From Acetobacter sicerae (GTDB lineage Bacteria > Pseudomonadota > Alphaproteobacteria > Acetobacterales > Acetobacteraceae), in assembly GCF_011516765.1 (NCBI RefSeq), contig NZ_JAAABN010000005.1, forward strand, positions 186,001 through 250,000: a DNA stretch of 64,000 nucleotides, given 5' to 3'. Numbering within the stretch: the first letter of the stretch is position 1; every line of letters begins with the position of its first letter. Both the position numbers and the translations under genes were made by a program. The notes under the pieces were generated by a model, which saw only the letters and a list, made by a program, of their open reading frames with translations, ran no database searches and was not told where the DNA came from. Positions 36,898-44,321 of this stretch are shown piece after piece.

Positions 36898-37137
36898 ATG
36901 CGCCTGGATGAGCTTCCGGCCGGAATTGACGCCATTATCGACCACATAGACCACCGTGGCGCGGATGATACCGTGGCGCAGCGGCTGGGTGAGCTCGGCT
37001 TCGTCCCCGGAGAACCCCTGCGTATTGTCGCCATCGGCCCTTTCGGGGGTGATCCGCTGGCTGTGAAGATCGGATTCACGCGCTTTGCCCTCCGTCGGTC
37101 GGAGGCCTCCCGGGTCATTCTGCAGGACGTTGCGTAA
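36898..37137 (+). CDS. feoA: Ferrous iron transport protein A
   Basis: 79 aa SH3-like beta-barrel protein that acts with FeoB. Typical residues: the D-D-T-V-A-Q-R-L-G-E-L-G-F-V-P-G-E-P-L-R-I block and the end D-P-L-A-V-K-I-G-F-T-R-F-A-L-R. Four bases separate its stop from feoB, so the two are co-translated. The upstream sequence 36848-36870 (ATAGGTATCATTCGCA) has partial resemblance to a Fur box, but the match is too weak to call. Confidence 0.93.
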   Translation: MRLDELPAGIDAIIDHIDHRGADDTVAQRLGELGFVPGEPLRIVAIGPFGGDPLAVKIGFTRFALRRSEASRVILQDVA

Positions 37138-37140
37138 ATC

Positions 37141-39003
37141 ATGGACGTACTGATCGAAACCCTTCCGCTTCGGGCGGCGCTGGTCGGTAATCCCAATTGC
37201 GGCAAGACCTCGCTGTTCAACCTGTTAACCGGCAGCCGCCAGAAAGTGGCGAATTATGCAGGCGTGACGGTTGAACGCAAGGAGGGACGATTTACCACTC
37301 CGGGCGGTCGGCCCTTTCGCCTGCTCGATCTGCCGGGGGCCTATAGCCTTGCCGCGACCAGCCCTGACGAAGCCGTCACGCGGGATGTCTGCGCCGGACG
37401 GTACAAGGGAGAGCCTGCGCCTGAACTGCTGATCTGTGTTCTGGACGCGACCAATCTGCGGCTGCATCTTCGGTTCGCTCTGGAAGTCTGCCGTCTCGGA
37501 CGCCCGACGATCATCGTGCTCAACATGCTGGACGCCGCCCGCAAGGAAGGACTGGAAATCGACCTCCCCCGGTTGTCGGCCGAGCTTGGTGCGCCGGTGG
37601 TGGGTGTTGTGGCGATCAGGAAGAGCGGCGCTTCTGATCTGCTGAAGCTTCTGGATAATCCGCCTCTCCACGCGCCTGTCATTCAGGCGGATGCCCATGA
37701 GGAAGTCCACGCCACGGTGCGGCGGCTTCTCACGGAATGCACATCACGCCCCGCCGTCGCTTCCGAAGCGCTGGAAGACCGGCTCGATCGCTGGATTCTT
37801 CATCCCGTCTGGGGGCTGATGATCCTGCTGGCCCTGATGTTCGTCATGTTTCAGGCGGTCTTTTCGTGGGCGCAGCCGGTTATGGATGCGGTGGACGCCG
37901 GTGTTTCCGGGTTTGGCGAGATGATCCGCCAGTTTCTGCCGGACGGGCTGATCCGCAGCCTGCTGGTGGACGGGATCATTGCCGGAGCCGGAACTGTGGT
38001 CGTGTTCCTGCCGCAGATCCTGATCCTGTTCCTCTGGATTCTGATTCTGGAAGAGTCTGGCTATCTGCCCCGTGCCGCATTCCTGCTGGACAGGATCATG
38101 GCGTCCGCCGGTCTGTCCGGACGCTCCTTCATTCCGCTGCTGTCCAGCTTCGCCTGCGCCGTTCCGGGTATCATGGCGACGCGCACCATCCAGAACCCAC
38201 GGGACCGGCTTGTCACCATCCTGCTTGCGCCGCTGATGACCTGCTCGGCGCGTCTGCCGGTCTATGCCCTGCTGATCGCAGCCTTCATTCCCCGGCGTTC
38301 CATCGGTGGCATGGTCAACCAGCAGGGACTGGTGCTGTTTGCGCTCTATATGGTGGCGATCCTCAGCGCGCTGGGCGTGGCGTGGGTCATGAAGCGGGGT
38401 GGCGCTCAGGAAGAGCATCCGCTGCTCATGGAACTGCCCGCCTATCGCTGGCCGAGCCTGCGCAATGTGGCGCTGGGACTCTGGCAGCGGGCGGTCATCT
38501 TCCTTTCACGCGTCGGCAGCATCATCGTTACGCTCAGCGTGCTGCTCTGGGCGCTTTCGAGCTTTCCTGCGCCGCCGGCTGGCGCGACGGGGCCTGCTAT
38601 TGATTACAGTCTGGCGGGCTGGATCGGGCACATCATGCTGCCGGTTTTCGCGCCCCTTGGTTTCACCTGGCAGATCTGCGTGGCGCTGATCCCCGGACTG
38701 GCGGCGCGTGAAGTCGCGGTGAGCGCGCTGGCGACTGTCTATGCGGTCGGGGGAGTGGATACCGATGCCGCCTCCCAGTTGATCCCGATCCTGTCCAGAC
38801 AATGGAGTCTTGCGACCGGGCTGTCGCTGATGGCATGGTATGTCTACGCGCCGCAGTGTTTCTCGACTCTGGCCGTCATCCGGCGTGAGACAGGCGGCTG
38901 GAAGGTCGTCTTTCAGACGGCCGGTTATCTGTTCGGTTTGGCCTATCTGGCGTCTTTCCTCACATGGAGGTTCGCGCTGGCGATGGGATGGGGGCCGTCA
39001 TGA
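37141..39003 (+). CDS. feoB: Ferrous iron transporter FeoB
   Basis: 620 aa Fe2+ permease of the inner membrane. N-terminal G domain with G1 G-N-P-N-C-G-K-T-S (16-24), G3 D-L-P-G-A-Y-S-L and G4 N-M-L-D. A helical spacer follows, then the membrane part from about residue 220 with two G-x-x-x-x-x-x-P-Q-I type gates and the conserved Cys-containing F-I-P-L-L-S-S-F-A-C-A-V-P-G. Shorter than E. coli FeoB (773 aa), as in many alphaproteobacteria. Its stop overlaps the start of a Cys-rich membrane protein (ATGA). Supplies iron under microoxic or acidic conditions. Confidence 0.96.
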   Translation: MDVLIETLPLRAALVGNPNCGKTSLFNLLTGSRQKVANYAGVTVERKEGRFTTPGGRPFRLLDLPGAYSLAATSPDEAVTRDVCAGRYKGEPAPELLICVLDATNLRLHLRFALEVCRLGRPTIIVLNMLDAARKEGLEIDLPRLSAELGAPVVGVVAIRKSGASDLLKLLDNPPLHAPVIQADAHEEVHATVRRLLTECTSRPAVASEALEDRLDRWILHPVWGLMILLALMFVMFQAVFSWAQPVMDAVDAGVSGFGEMIRQFLPDGLIRSLLVDGIIAGAGTVVVFLPQILILFLWILILEESGYLPRAAFLLDRIMASAGLSGRSFIPLLSSFACAVPGIMATRTIQNPRDRLVTILLAPLMTCSARLPVYALLIAAFIPRRSIGGMVNQQGLVLFALYMVAILSALGVAWVMKRGGAQEEHPLLMELPAYRWPSLRNVALGLWQRAVIFLSRVGSIIVTLSVLLWALSSFPAPPAGATGPAIDYSLAGWIGHIMLPVFAPLGFTWQICVALIPGLAAREVAVSALATVYAVGGVDTDAASQLIPILSRQWSLATGLSLMAWYVYAPQCFSTLAVIRRETGGWKVVFQTAGYLFGLAYLASFLTWRFALAMGWGPS

Positions 39004-39233
39004 TTCAAAGCCTGATTATCGGATTTCTGGTTCTTGTCTGCGCTCTTTACTGGCTGGGGCGTCTTGCGCCTTCCGTGACGCAGAAACTGTGGAAAAGCAC
39101 GGGAGCACTCCTGCGCACGGTTCATGCTCCTTCCGCGCTTCAGACTGCTGTGGCCGGACGGGCCAATGCAGGTCCACGCGGTGGGTGTGGGGGATGCAAG
39201 GGGTGCGACAGCAAGGGCGGCGGCTGTCACTGA
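39000..39233 (+). CDS. FeoB-associated Cys-rich membrane protein
   Basis: 77 aa. Begins at ATG 39000, overlapping the feoB stop as ATGA, so it is translationally coupled. One transmembrane helix (about 3-22, I-I-G-F-L-V-L-V-C-A-L-Y-W-L) with a conserved L-x-P after it. A linker follows, and the C-terminus is G-G-C-G-G-C-K-G-C-D-S-K-G-G-G-C-H with four cysteines and a final histidine, a probable metal-binding tail. Small proteins of this layout occur after feoB in proteobacteria and are thought to take the place of FeoC. It is not a winged-helix FeoC. Confidence 0.85.
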   Translation: MIQSLIIGFLVLVCALYWLGRLAPSVTQKLWKSTGALLRTVHAPSALQTAVAGRANAGPRGGCGGCKGCDSKGGGCH

Positions 39234-39342
39234 CGGACGAAGATCAGTACGACTGTATGGCTACCTGATGTGAGCACCCGGTATCTGACGCGTACAAGCG
39301 AAGCGGTCGTCGGGTAACGTGCTTTTCATAAAGATGATGTTT

Positions 39343-39455
39343 CTCGGGGGCTTTTTGAAAAAGCTTCGCCAAAAACCTCTTCATGATTTCACTGTTGGTT
39401 TTTGAAGCGGTCTTTTAACAGGCCCGGCATCAAAGGATCTGGTCCCTTTGTGACG
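39343..39455. repeat. Composite palindromic repeat, copy 2
   Basis: Contains GCTTTTT-G-AAAAAGC (39350-39364) followed by TTCGCCAAAAACCTCTTC, and a hairpin CAAAGGATCTGGTCCCTTTG (39431-39450) next to CCCGGC and TCTTTTAACA. Read on the minus strand, both parts match copy 1 (6074-6186), but in the opposite order. Again it sits between converging genes (the feo operon and yqgE). Confidence 0.7.
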
Positions 39456-39467
39456 CTCTGAAGCGCT

Positions 39468-40070
39468 TCATGCACTTCCCGAAAATGACGCCAGCCGCAG
39501 GGGATCGATATTGATCGCCGCCAGAGCCTTGCGCCACTTCGCTGCATGATCCGCCCCGAAAACGATCTCCCGTGAAGCAGGGGCAACCAGCCAGGCCGAA
39601 TGACGGGCGATTTCCTCTTCCAGCTGTCCGGCTTCCCAGCCCGCGTGGCCAAGGGCCAGCAGCGCATCGCGCGGACCGTCTCCGGCGGCAATGTCCTTGA
39701 GCACTTCAAGGTTGGCGCTGAGGGAAATATCGTTGTTGACGGTCAGTGTGCCGTCGCCGTCCCAGTCCGTGGAATGAAGCACCAGTCCTCGCCCTGCTTC
39801 AACCGGGCCGCCGGCGCACAGGCCGATACGACGGCGGGGCGGGGTGGGGGCGATGTCGAGTTGCAGCAGAAGATCATCGAAACCCGGCTGCGAGATGCGG
39901 CGGTTGACGACGATGCCCATTGCGCCGCCGTCCGCTGAATGTGCGCACAGATAGATCACGCTCCGGTCGAACTCGGATTCCGCAAGCGAGGGCATGGCGA
40001 TGAGAAGCTGACCTGCGAGTGACTCTTCGGCGCCGCAAGGTGCAACCGTATCAGACTGTAAAAACTGCAT
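39468..40070 (-). CDS. yqgE: YqgE/AlgH family protein
   Basis: About 200 aa from ATG 40070, the usual length. Family hallmarks are L-A-G-Q-L-L-I-A-M-P near the start, F-D-R-S-V-I-Y-L-C-A-H, G-A-M-G-I-V-V-N-R, G-G-P-V-E and A-L-G-H-A-G-W-x-A-G-Q-L-E-x-E-I. The biochemical role is not settled; AlgH was named as an alginate regulator in Pseudomonas, and the fold is related to nucleotide- or metal-binding proteins. The open frame continues upstream through a tandem repeat, but a start there (TTG 40121) is unlikely. Divergent from an SDR gene. Confidence 0.88.
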   Translation of the reverse strand: MQFLQSDTVAPCGAEESLAGQLLIAMPSLAESEFDRSVIYLCAHSADGGAMGIVVNRRISQPGFDDLLLQLDIAPTPPRRRIGLCAGGPVEAGRGLVLHSTDWDGDGTLTVNNDISLSANLEVLKDIAAGDGPRDALLALGHAGWEAGQLEEEIARHSAWLVAPASREIVFGADHAAKWRKALAAINIDPLRLASFSGSA

Positions 40071-40091
40071 GCTCCAGATATGGTGCGCCCG

Positions 40092-40121
40092 GAGCCATTT
40101 GACAACCGAGCCATTTGACAA
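40092..40121. repeat. 14-bp tandem direct repeat upstream of yqgE
   Basis: GAGCCATTTGACAA occurs twice (40092-40105 and 40108-40121), period 16. It lies in the divergent promoter region and may be a regulator half-site pair or a replication-slippage duplication. Confidence 0.5.
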
Positions 40122-40177
40122 GCTGACGGCAGAAAGGGGCTAATGCGGGCCACCCAGAAGAGAGAAGGAACTGAACG

Positions 40178-40933
40178 ATGACTGACACGGTTCTTGTAAC
40201 AGGTGCGACAGCAGGGTTCGGTCGCGCCATCAGCGAACGGCTCGTAAAGGATGGCTACCGGGTGATCGGCACCGGTCGGCGCGCCGAAAGACTCGACGCG
40301 TTGCAGGCTTCTCTCGGGGACGCCTTTCTTCCACTGGCGCTGGACATGCTGGACAAGGAGGCGCTGCGGGGCCTGCCCACCGAACTGCCGGAGGGCTGGC
40401 GCGAGGTCGACGTGCTGATCAACAACGCGGGTCTGGCGCTCGGTATGGACCCGGCGCAGACCACGAATATCGACGACTGGGAGCGCATGATCGGGACGAA
40501 TGTCTCGGGCATGGTCGAGATCACCCGCGCGCTGTTGCCCGGCATGGTGGAGCGCAACCATGGTCACGTCGTGTCTCTCGGCAGTACGGCGGGGACGTAT
40601 CCTTACAAGGGAGGAAACGTCTATGGCGCGAGCAAGGCGTTTGTCTCGCAGTTCATGAGAAATCTGCGGACCGATCTGCTCGGCACCCGTGTGCGCGCCA
40701 CCAATCTGGAGCCCGGCCTCTGCGGGGGCAGCGAGTTCAGCAATGTGCGTCTGGGGGACGAGGCGAAAGCGGCGGATGTCTATCGCGGCACCAAACCCAT
40801 CCTGCCGGAAGATATTGCCGAAACCGTTGCGTGGGTTCTTGGCCTGCCGGAGCATGTGAACATCAACCGCATCGAGATGATGCCTGTCTGTCAGGCGGCA
40901 GGCGGCCTGTCGGTCGTGCGTGATGTGGACTGA
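40178..40933 (+). CDS. YdfG-like NADP-dependent short-chain dehydrogenase
   Basis: 251 aa classical SDR. Cofactor motif T-G-A-T-A-G-F-G at 7-14, with the R-R following in G-T-G-R-R-A that favours NADP. N-N-A-G stabilises the sheet, and the catalytic Ser is in S-L-G-S-T-A-G, with Tyr149 and Lys153 in Y-G-A-S-K. The closest pattern is YdfG/3-hydroxy acid dehydrogenase (serine, 3-hydroxypropionate, malonic semialdehyde reductase): V-R-A-T-N-L-E-P-G-L and the C-terminal N-I-N-R-I-E-M-M-P-V. AAGGAA 7 nt upstream. It precedes the PPK2 gene by 18 bp and may be co-transcribed with it. Confidence 0.9.
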   Translation: MTDTVLVTGATAGFGRAISERLVKDGYRVIGTGRRAERLDALQASLGDAFLPLALDMLDKEALRGLPTELPEGWREVDVLINNAGLALGMDPAQTTNIDDWERMIGTNVSGMVEITRALLPGMVERNHGHVVSLGSTAGTYPYKGGNVYGASKAFVSQFMRNLRTDLLGTRVRATNLEPGLCGGSEFSNVRLGDEAKAADVYRGTKPILPEDIAETVAWVLGLPEHVNINRIEMMPVCQAAGGLSVVRDVD

Positions 40934-40951
40934 AGAAGGACATACCGGGAT

Positions 40952-41869
40952 ATGAATGCCGCCCCTGAAAGCAAGGTTACACTGGAGGATCTTTCCATCC
41001 TCACCACGCGTTATCGTGTTGATCCGTCAAAACCGTTTCAACTGAAGGACTACAATCCGGCTGATGACGCCGGACTGGGGCTGACCAAACCGGAGGGTAA
41101 GGCGCTTCTGAAACAGGCGAAGAAGCGTCTTTCCGATCTTCAGGAACTGCTTTACGCCAACAGTGGAGCGTCCATGCTGATCGTGCTTCAGGGCATGGAT
41201 GCCGCCGGCAAGGATGGCACTATCAAGCATGTGATGTCAGGTGTGAATCCTGCCGGTGTGTCGGTCACGTCTTTCAAGCAGCCCGGCCCACAGGAACTGA
41301 TGCACGGCTTCCTCTGGCGGATCCATATTTCGGCGCCTTCTTCCGGACGTATCGTGATTTTCAATCGCAGCCAGTATGAAGACGTGCTGGTCACGCGCGT
41401 TCATCCCGAGTTGCTGGAGCGGGAGCATCTGCCCGGTGAGGTCGGCACGCCTGCTTTCTGGCAGGGACGTTTTGACGATATCCGGCATTTCGAGCACTAC
41501 CTGTCGCGACAGGGAACCGTTGTTCTGAAATTCTTTCTCAATATCTCAAAGGATGAGCAGAGGAGGCGTCTTCTCAGCCGTCTGGACGTCAAGGACAAGA
41601 GATGGAAATTCTCTTCATCCGATGTCAGGGAACGTCAGTTCTGGGATCATTACCAGACTGCTTATGAGGAAGCGATCACTCATACCGCACGCGATTACGC
41701 GCCTTGGTTTGTGATTCCGGCCAATCATAAATGGTTTGCGCGTCTGACGATCATAGAGACGATCATCGGCGCTCTGGAAGACCTGAAGCAGAAGCCTCCG
41801 GTCATTGAACCAGGCCTCATGAAAAGTCTTGACGCCTATAAGGACGAGCTCAGCAAAGAGGTCGGTTGA
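40952..41869 (+). CDS. PPK2-family polyphosphate kinase
   Basis: 305 aa, single-domain PPK2. Walker A G-M-D-A-A-G-K-D-G-T (about 82-91), lid region with F-N-R-S-Q-Y-E-D-V-L-V-x-R-V-H (Walker B Asp), and the helical lid R-R-R-L-L-S-R-L-D-V-K-D-K-R-W-K-F-S with its basic cluster. The C-terminal W-F-V-I-P-A-N-H-K-W-F-A-R is typical. Transfers phosphate between polyphosphate and nucleoside mono- or diphosphates. From length and W-K-F-S it belongs with the single-domain class I/III enzymes, but direction and nucleotide preference cannot be read. Precedes a zinc alcohol dehydrogenase on the same strand. Confidence 0.92.
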   Translation: MNAAPESKVTLEDLSILTTRYRVDPSKPFQLKDYNPADDAGLGLTKPEGKALLKQAKKRLSDLQELLYANSGASMLIVLQGMDAAGKDGTIKHVMSGVNPAGVSVTSFKQPGPQELMHGFLWRIHISAPSSGRIVIFNRSQYEDVLVTRVHPELLEREHLPGEVGTPAFWQGRFDDIRHFEHYLSRQGTVVLKFFLNISKDEQRRRLLSRLDVKDKRWKFSSSDVRERQFWDHYQTAYEEAITHTARDYAPWFVIPANHKWFARLTIIETIIGALEDLKQKPPVIEPGLMKSLDAYKDELSKEVG

Positions 41870-41902
41870 GCTTTCTTGTCCGACCAACCCGCAGGTGATC
41901 CC

Positions 41903-42940
41903 ATGTCTCCTTCACCCATGACGATGAAAGCTGTGCAGCTTGTTTCTCCAGACCGGCCCTTTGTCTTGCGGGCTGTCTCCATTCCTGAGCCTGAAGCGGG
42001 TGAAGTCCGGGTGAGAATTGCCGCCTGTGGCGTGTGCCGGACGGACCTGCATATTCAGGATGGATTGCTGGATCTCGGCAAAAGGGATTTTACAGTCGGG
42101 CATGAGATCGCCGGGACGGTCGATGTCTGCGGTGCGGGCGTGGAGCAGGCGTGGGAAGGCCGCAAAGTCGTCGTTTATTACTATGTCGGGTGCGGCAGTT
42201 GTCGTTACTGTCGTGTAGGCGATGATCATCTGTGTCCACATCCCAAAGCCCAGCCGGGGTTTTCGAGTGATGGCGGTTATGCCGAATACATCACTGTTCC
42301 CGTGAAGAACTGTGTGCCCGTACCGGAGCATGTTGATCTCGCTGAAGCTGCGACCATGGGATGTGCCGGTTCCACGGCAGTGCATGCCGGACGCATGGCG
42401 GCCATCCATCCGGGAGACTGGGTGGTGATCAATGGAACCGGCGGGGTAGGGCTGGCTCTTTTGCAATATGCTCGTCAGGCTGGTGGTCGGGTCATTGCAA
42501 TTGGACGCGGTGGTGCAAGAGCGCAGATCGCGCTGGAGATGGGCGCGGAGCACATCATTGATGTGCTGGAAACGTCAGACACAGTCAGCCGTGTGCGGGA
42601 ACTGACCGGCGAGGGCGCTGATGTTGTTTTCGAACTGCTCGGCACGCAAACGGCCATGAGCAGCGCCCTGCACATGCTGCGTCGTCGTGGGCGAATGGTG
42701 ATGCTTGGTTATACGACCGAGGCTTTTCAGTCCCATCCCATCGATTTCATTGTGCGGGAAATTACGCTGCTTGGGTCAGTCGGTTCGACCCTTGATGATC
42801 TTCATGAAGCGATTGCTCTTCTGGCCCGAGGCGTCATGCGCTCTCCTGTTGCAGAGGTTCTGCCGCTGGAATCATTTGATGCTGCTCTGATGAAAACACG
42901 AGAGGGAGGACTGGATGGGAGGATTGTGCTGGCTCCCTGA
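41903..42940 (+). CDS. Zinc-dependent alcohol dehydrogenase
   Basis: 345 aa from ATG 41903 (AGGTGA upstream); TTG 41876 and ATG 41918 are also possible. Medium-chain dehydrogenase: the catalytic zinc ligands are in G-V-C-R-T-D and G-H-E-I-A-G, and the structural zinc site is C-G-S-C-R-Y-C-R-V-G-D-D-H-L-C. The Rossmann motif is G-T-G-G-V-G. NAD(P) preference is unclear. Oxidises primary or secondary alcohols or reduces aldehydes in the cytosol. It lies 33 bp after the PPK2 gene and could be in the same transcript. The oxidation substrate is not evident from the context. Confidence 0.9.
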   Translation: MSPSPMTMKAVQLVSPDRPFVLRAVSIPEPEAGEVRVRIAACGVCRTDLHIQDGLLDLGKRDFTVGHEIAGTVDVCGAGVEQAWEGRKVVVYYYVGCGSCRYCRVGDDHLCPHPKAQPGFSSDGGYAEYITVPVKNCVPVPEHVDLAEAATMGCAGSTAVHAGRMAAIHPGDWVVINGTGGVGLALLQYARQAGGRVIAIGRGGARAQIALEMGAEHIIDVLETSDTVSRVRELTGEGADVVFELLGTQTAMSSALHMLRRRGRMVMLGYTTEAFQSHPIDFIVREITLLGSVGSTLDDLHEAIALLARGVMRSPVAEVLPLESFDAALMKTREGGLDGRIVLAP

Positions 42941-43445
42941 AATCCACTTTTGAATGTATCTGTTTCTTTTTTAAGCGCGGACAGGACGCGACTTCGTCAG
43001 TCTCAGAGTGTCCTGGATGCTGGAGAGGCGGCTAATCGCATATGAAAAACGGCCCTCCATCCTTCGCCCCACGGCATAACTCAATCGTAAGTAGCGGCAC
43101 GAATATCGTCTCTCAATCCACGTCTGATGGGGGTTTTGGGGGTGGATAAGGTGGTTCGTGATCTATTGACGAAAACGATAAGCATATCATGTGTGAAAAA
43201 ACCAGAACGTCTTGTTTCACTCTCAACCGGGCGGAGTGAAGAGTTGAATGAAGAAAGATGGTATAAAATATATTTTTAATAATTCTAATTATAATAATGA
43301 TATTTTGTAATTTTAGTAAATTTTTCTGTAAATTTCATCCCGCTGTAATCCGGATTTTCTTTGTCGAAATCATCATTGCGCTTGACGGAATCGTTACGAC
43401 TCTGGACTAATCTGTTAAAGGGATTATTCCTTTGGAGTTATTTGT
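42941..43445 (+). other. Long leader/promoter region before the LysR operon
   Basis: 505 bp without a convincing gene. The left half is mixed in composition, the right half (43255-43345) is very AT-rich. The likely promoter of the downstream operon is at its right end. No RNA structure or mobile element is recognised. Confidence 0.5.
43382..43411 (+). promoter_or_regulatory. Probable sigma-70 promoter of the lysR-porin-transporter operon
   Basis: -35 TTGACG (43382-43387) and -10 ACTAAT (43406-43411) with an 18-bp spacer, about 35 bp before the TTG start of the LysR gene. Pattern-based only. Confidence 0.45.
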
Positions 43446-44306
43446 TTGCGCGATAAATCGGATCTGGATCTGCAGCACCTCAGATCGTTTCTTGCTGTGG
43501 CCAAGACGCTCCACTTCACGTCGGCCGCTCATCAGCGGGACATCAGCCAGTCAACCATCAGCCAGCATATTACGCGGCTGGAGGAGATGCTTGACGTCAG
43601 TCTGCTTTCAAGATCCACAAAAGTCGTTGAGCTTACCGAGGCAGGGCTGTTGTTTATTCCGCTTGCTGAGGATCTTTTGAGGCAACAGGATCATATATTC
43701 GAACTCTCTTCGACACTCGAGCGGCCACGATATATTCGGATCGGCCTTACCGAAGACCTCGTTCTATCGGAATTTCCTTTGGTACTACGTAATTTTCGAA
43801 AAAAACATCCGGAAATAAAAGTCAGTCAGACTATTGGTCTCAGTCACCAATTGCGTGCCGAACTGAACAAGGGAGAAATTGACCTGATGTTCGGAATGAG
43901 AGGGCCAAATGAAACTCATGGAGTGCCCCTCTGGCAGGAGCAGTTGCGTTGGTATGCCTACCCGGAAACAGAATTTTCAAAGGAAGATTCTATACCTCTT
44001 GTGGTTTTTCCAGAAGGAAGCGTGACACGTCGTATGACGATTGAAACACTGAATCGTCACAAGATACGTTGGCATATCGCTTTTTGCAGTGACAGCCTTG
44101 GCGCTCTCCTAGGGGCGGTCAAAGCAGGATATGGCTACACCCTGCAGCCTGCTTTCCTCAAACGCAGTGTGCTGATGGAACCTGTCATGCCGTTGCCGTT
44201 GCCTGAAGCGCCGTCCGTCAACTTCGTGGTACTCACAAATCGTTCCGATTTCAGCGTTCCTGAACAGATGTTGATCGACGGGGCAAAGACTATTTTTCCA
44301 TCCTGA
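43446..44306 (+). CDS. LysR-family regulator heading the oxamate-type operon
   Basis: 286 aa. TTG start with GGAG 8 nt upstream; no ATG is available. The N-terminal helix-turn-helix follows the L-Q-H-L-R-S-F-L-A-V-A-K-T-L-H-F-T-S-A-A pattern with S-Q-S-T-I-S-Q-H-I-x-x-L-E. The effector-binding domain starts near residue 95 (Y-I-R-I-G-L-T-E-D). Unlike most LysR genes it is transcribed in the same direction as its probable targets: the porin gene begins 15 bp after its stop. It probably senses the substrate of the operon. Confidence 0.88.
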   Translation: MRDKSDLDLQHLRSFLAVAKTLHFTSAAHQRDISQSTISQHITRLEEMLDVSLLSRSTKVVELTEAGLLFIPLAEDLLRQQDHIFELSSTLERPRYIRIGLTEDLVLSEFPLVLRNFRKKHPEIKVSQTIGLSHQLRAELNKGEIDLMFGMRGPNETHGVPLWQEQLRWYAYPETEFSKEDSIPLVVFPEGSVTRRMTIETLNRHKIRWHIAFCSDSLGALLGAVKAGYGYTLQPAFLKRSVLMEPVMPLPLPEAPSVNFVVLTNRSDFSVPEQMLIDGAKTIFPS

Positions 44307-44321
44307 ACCAAAACCTTCTGA

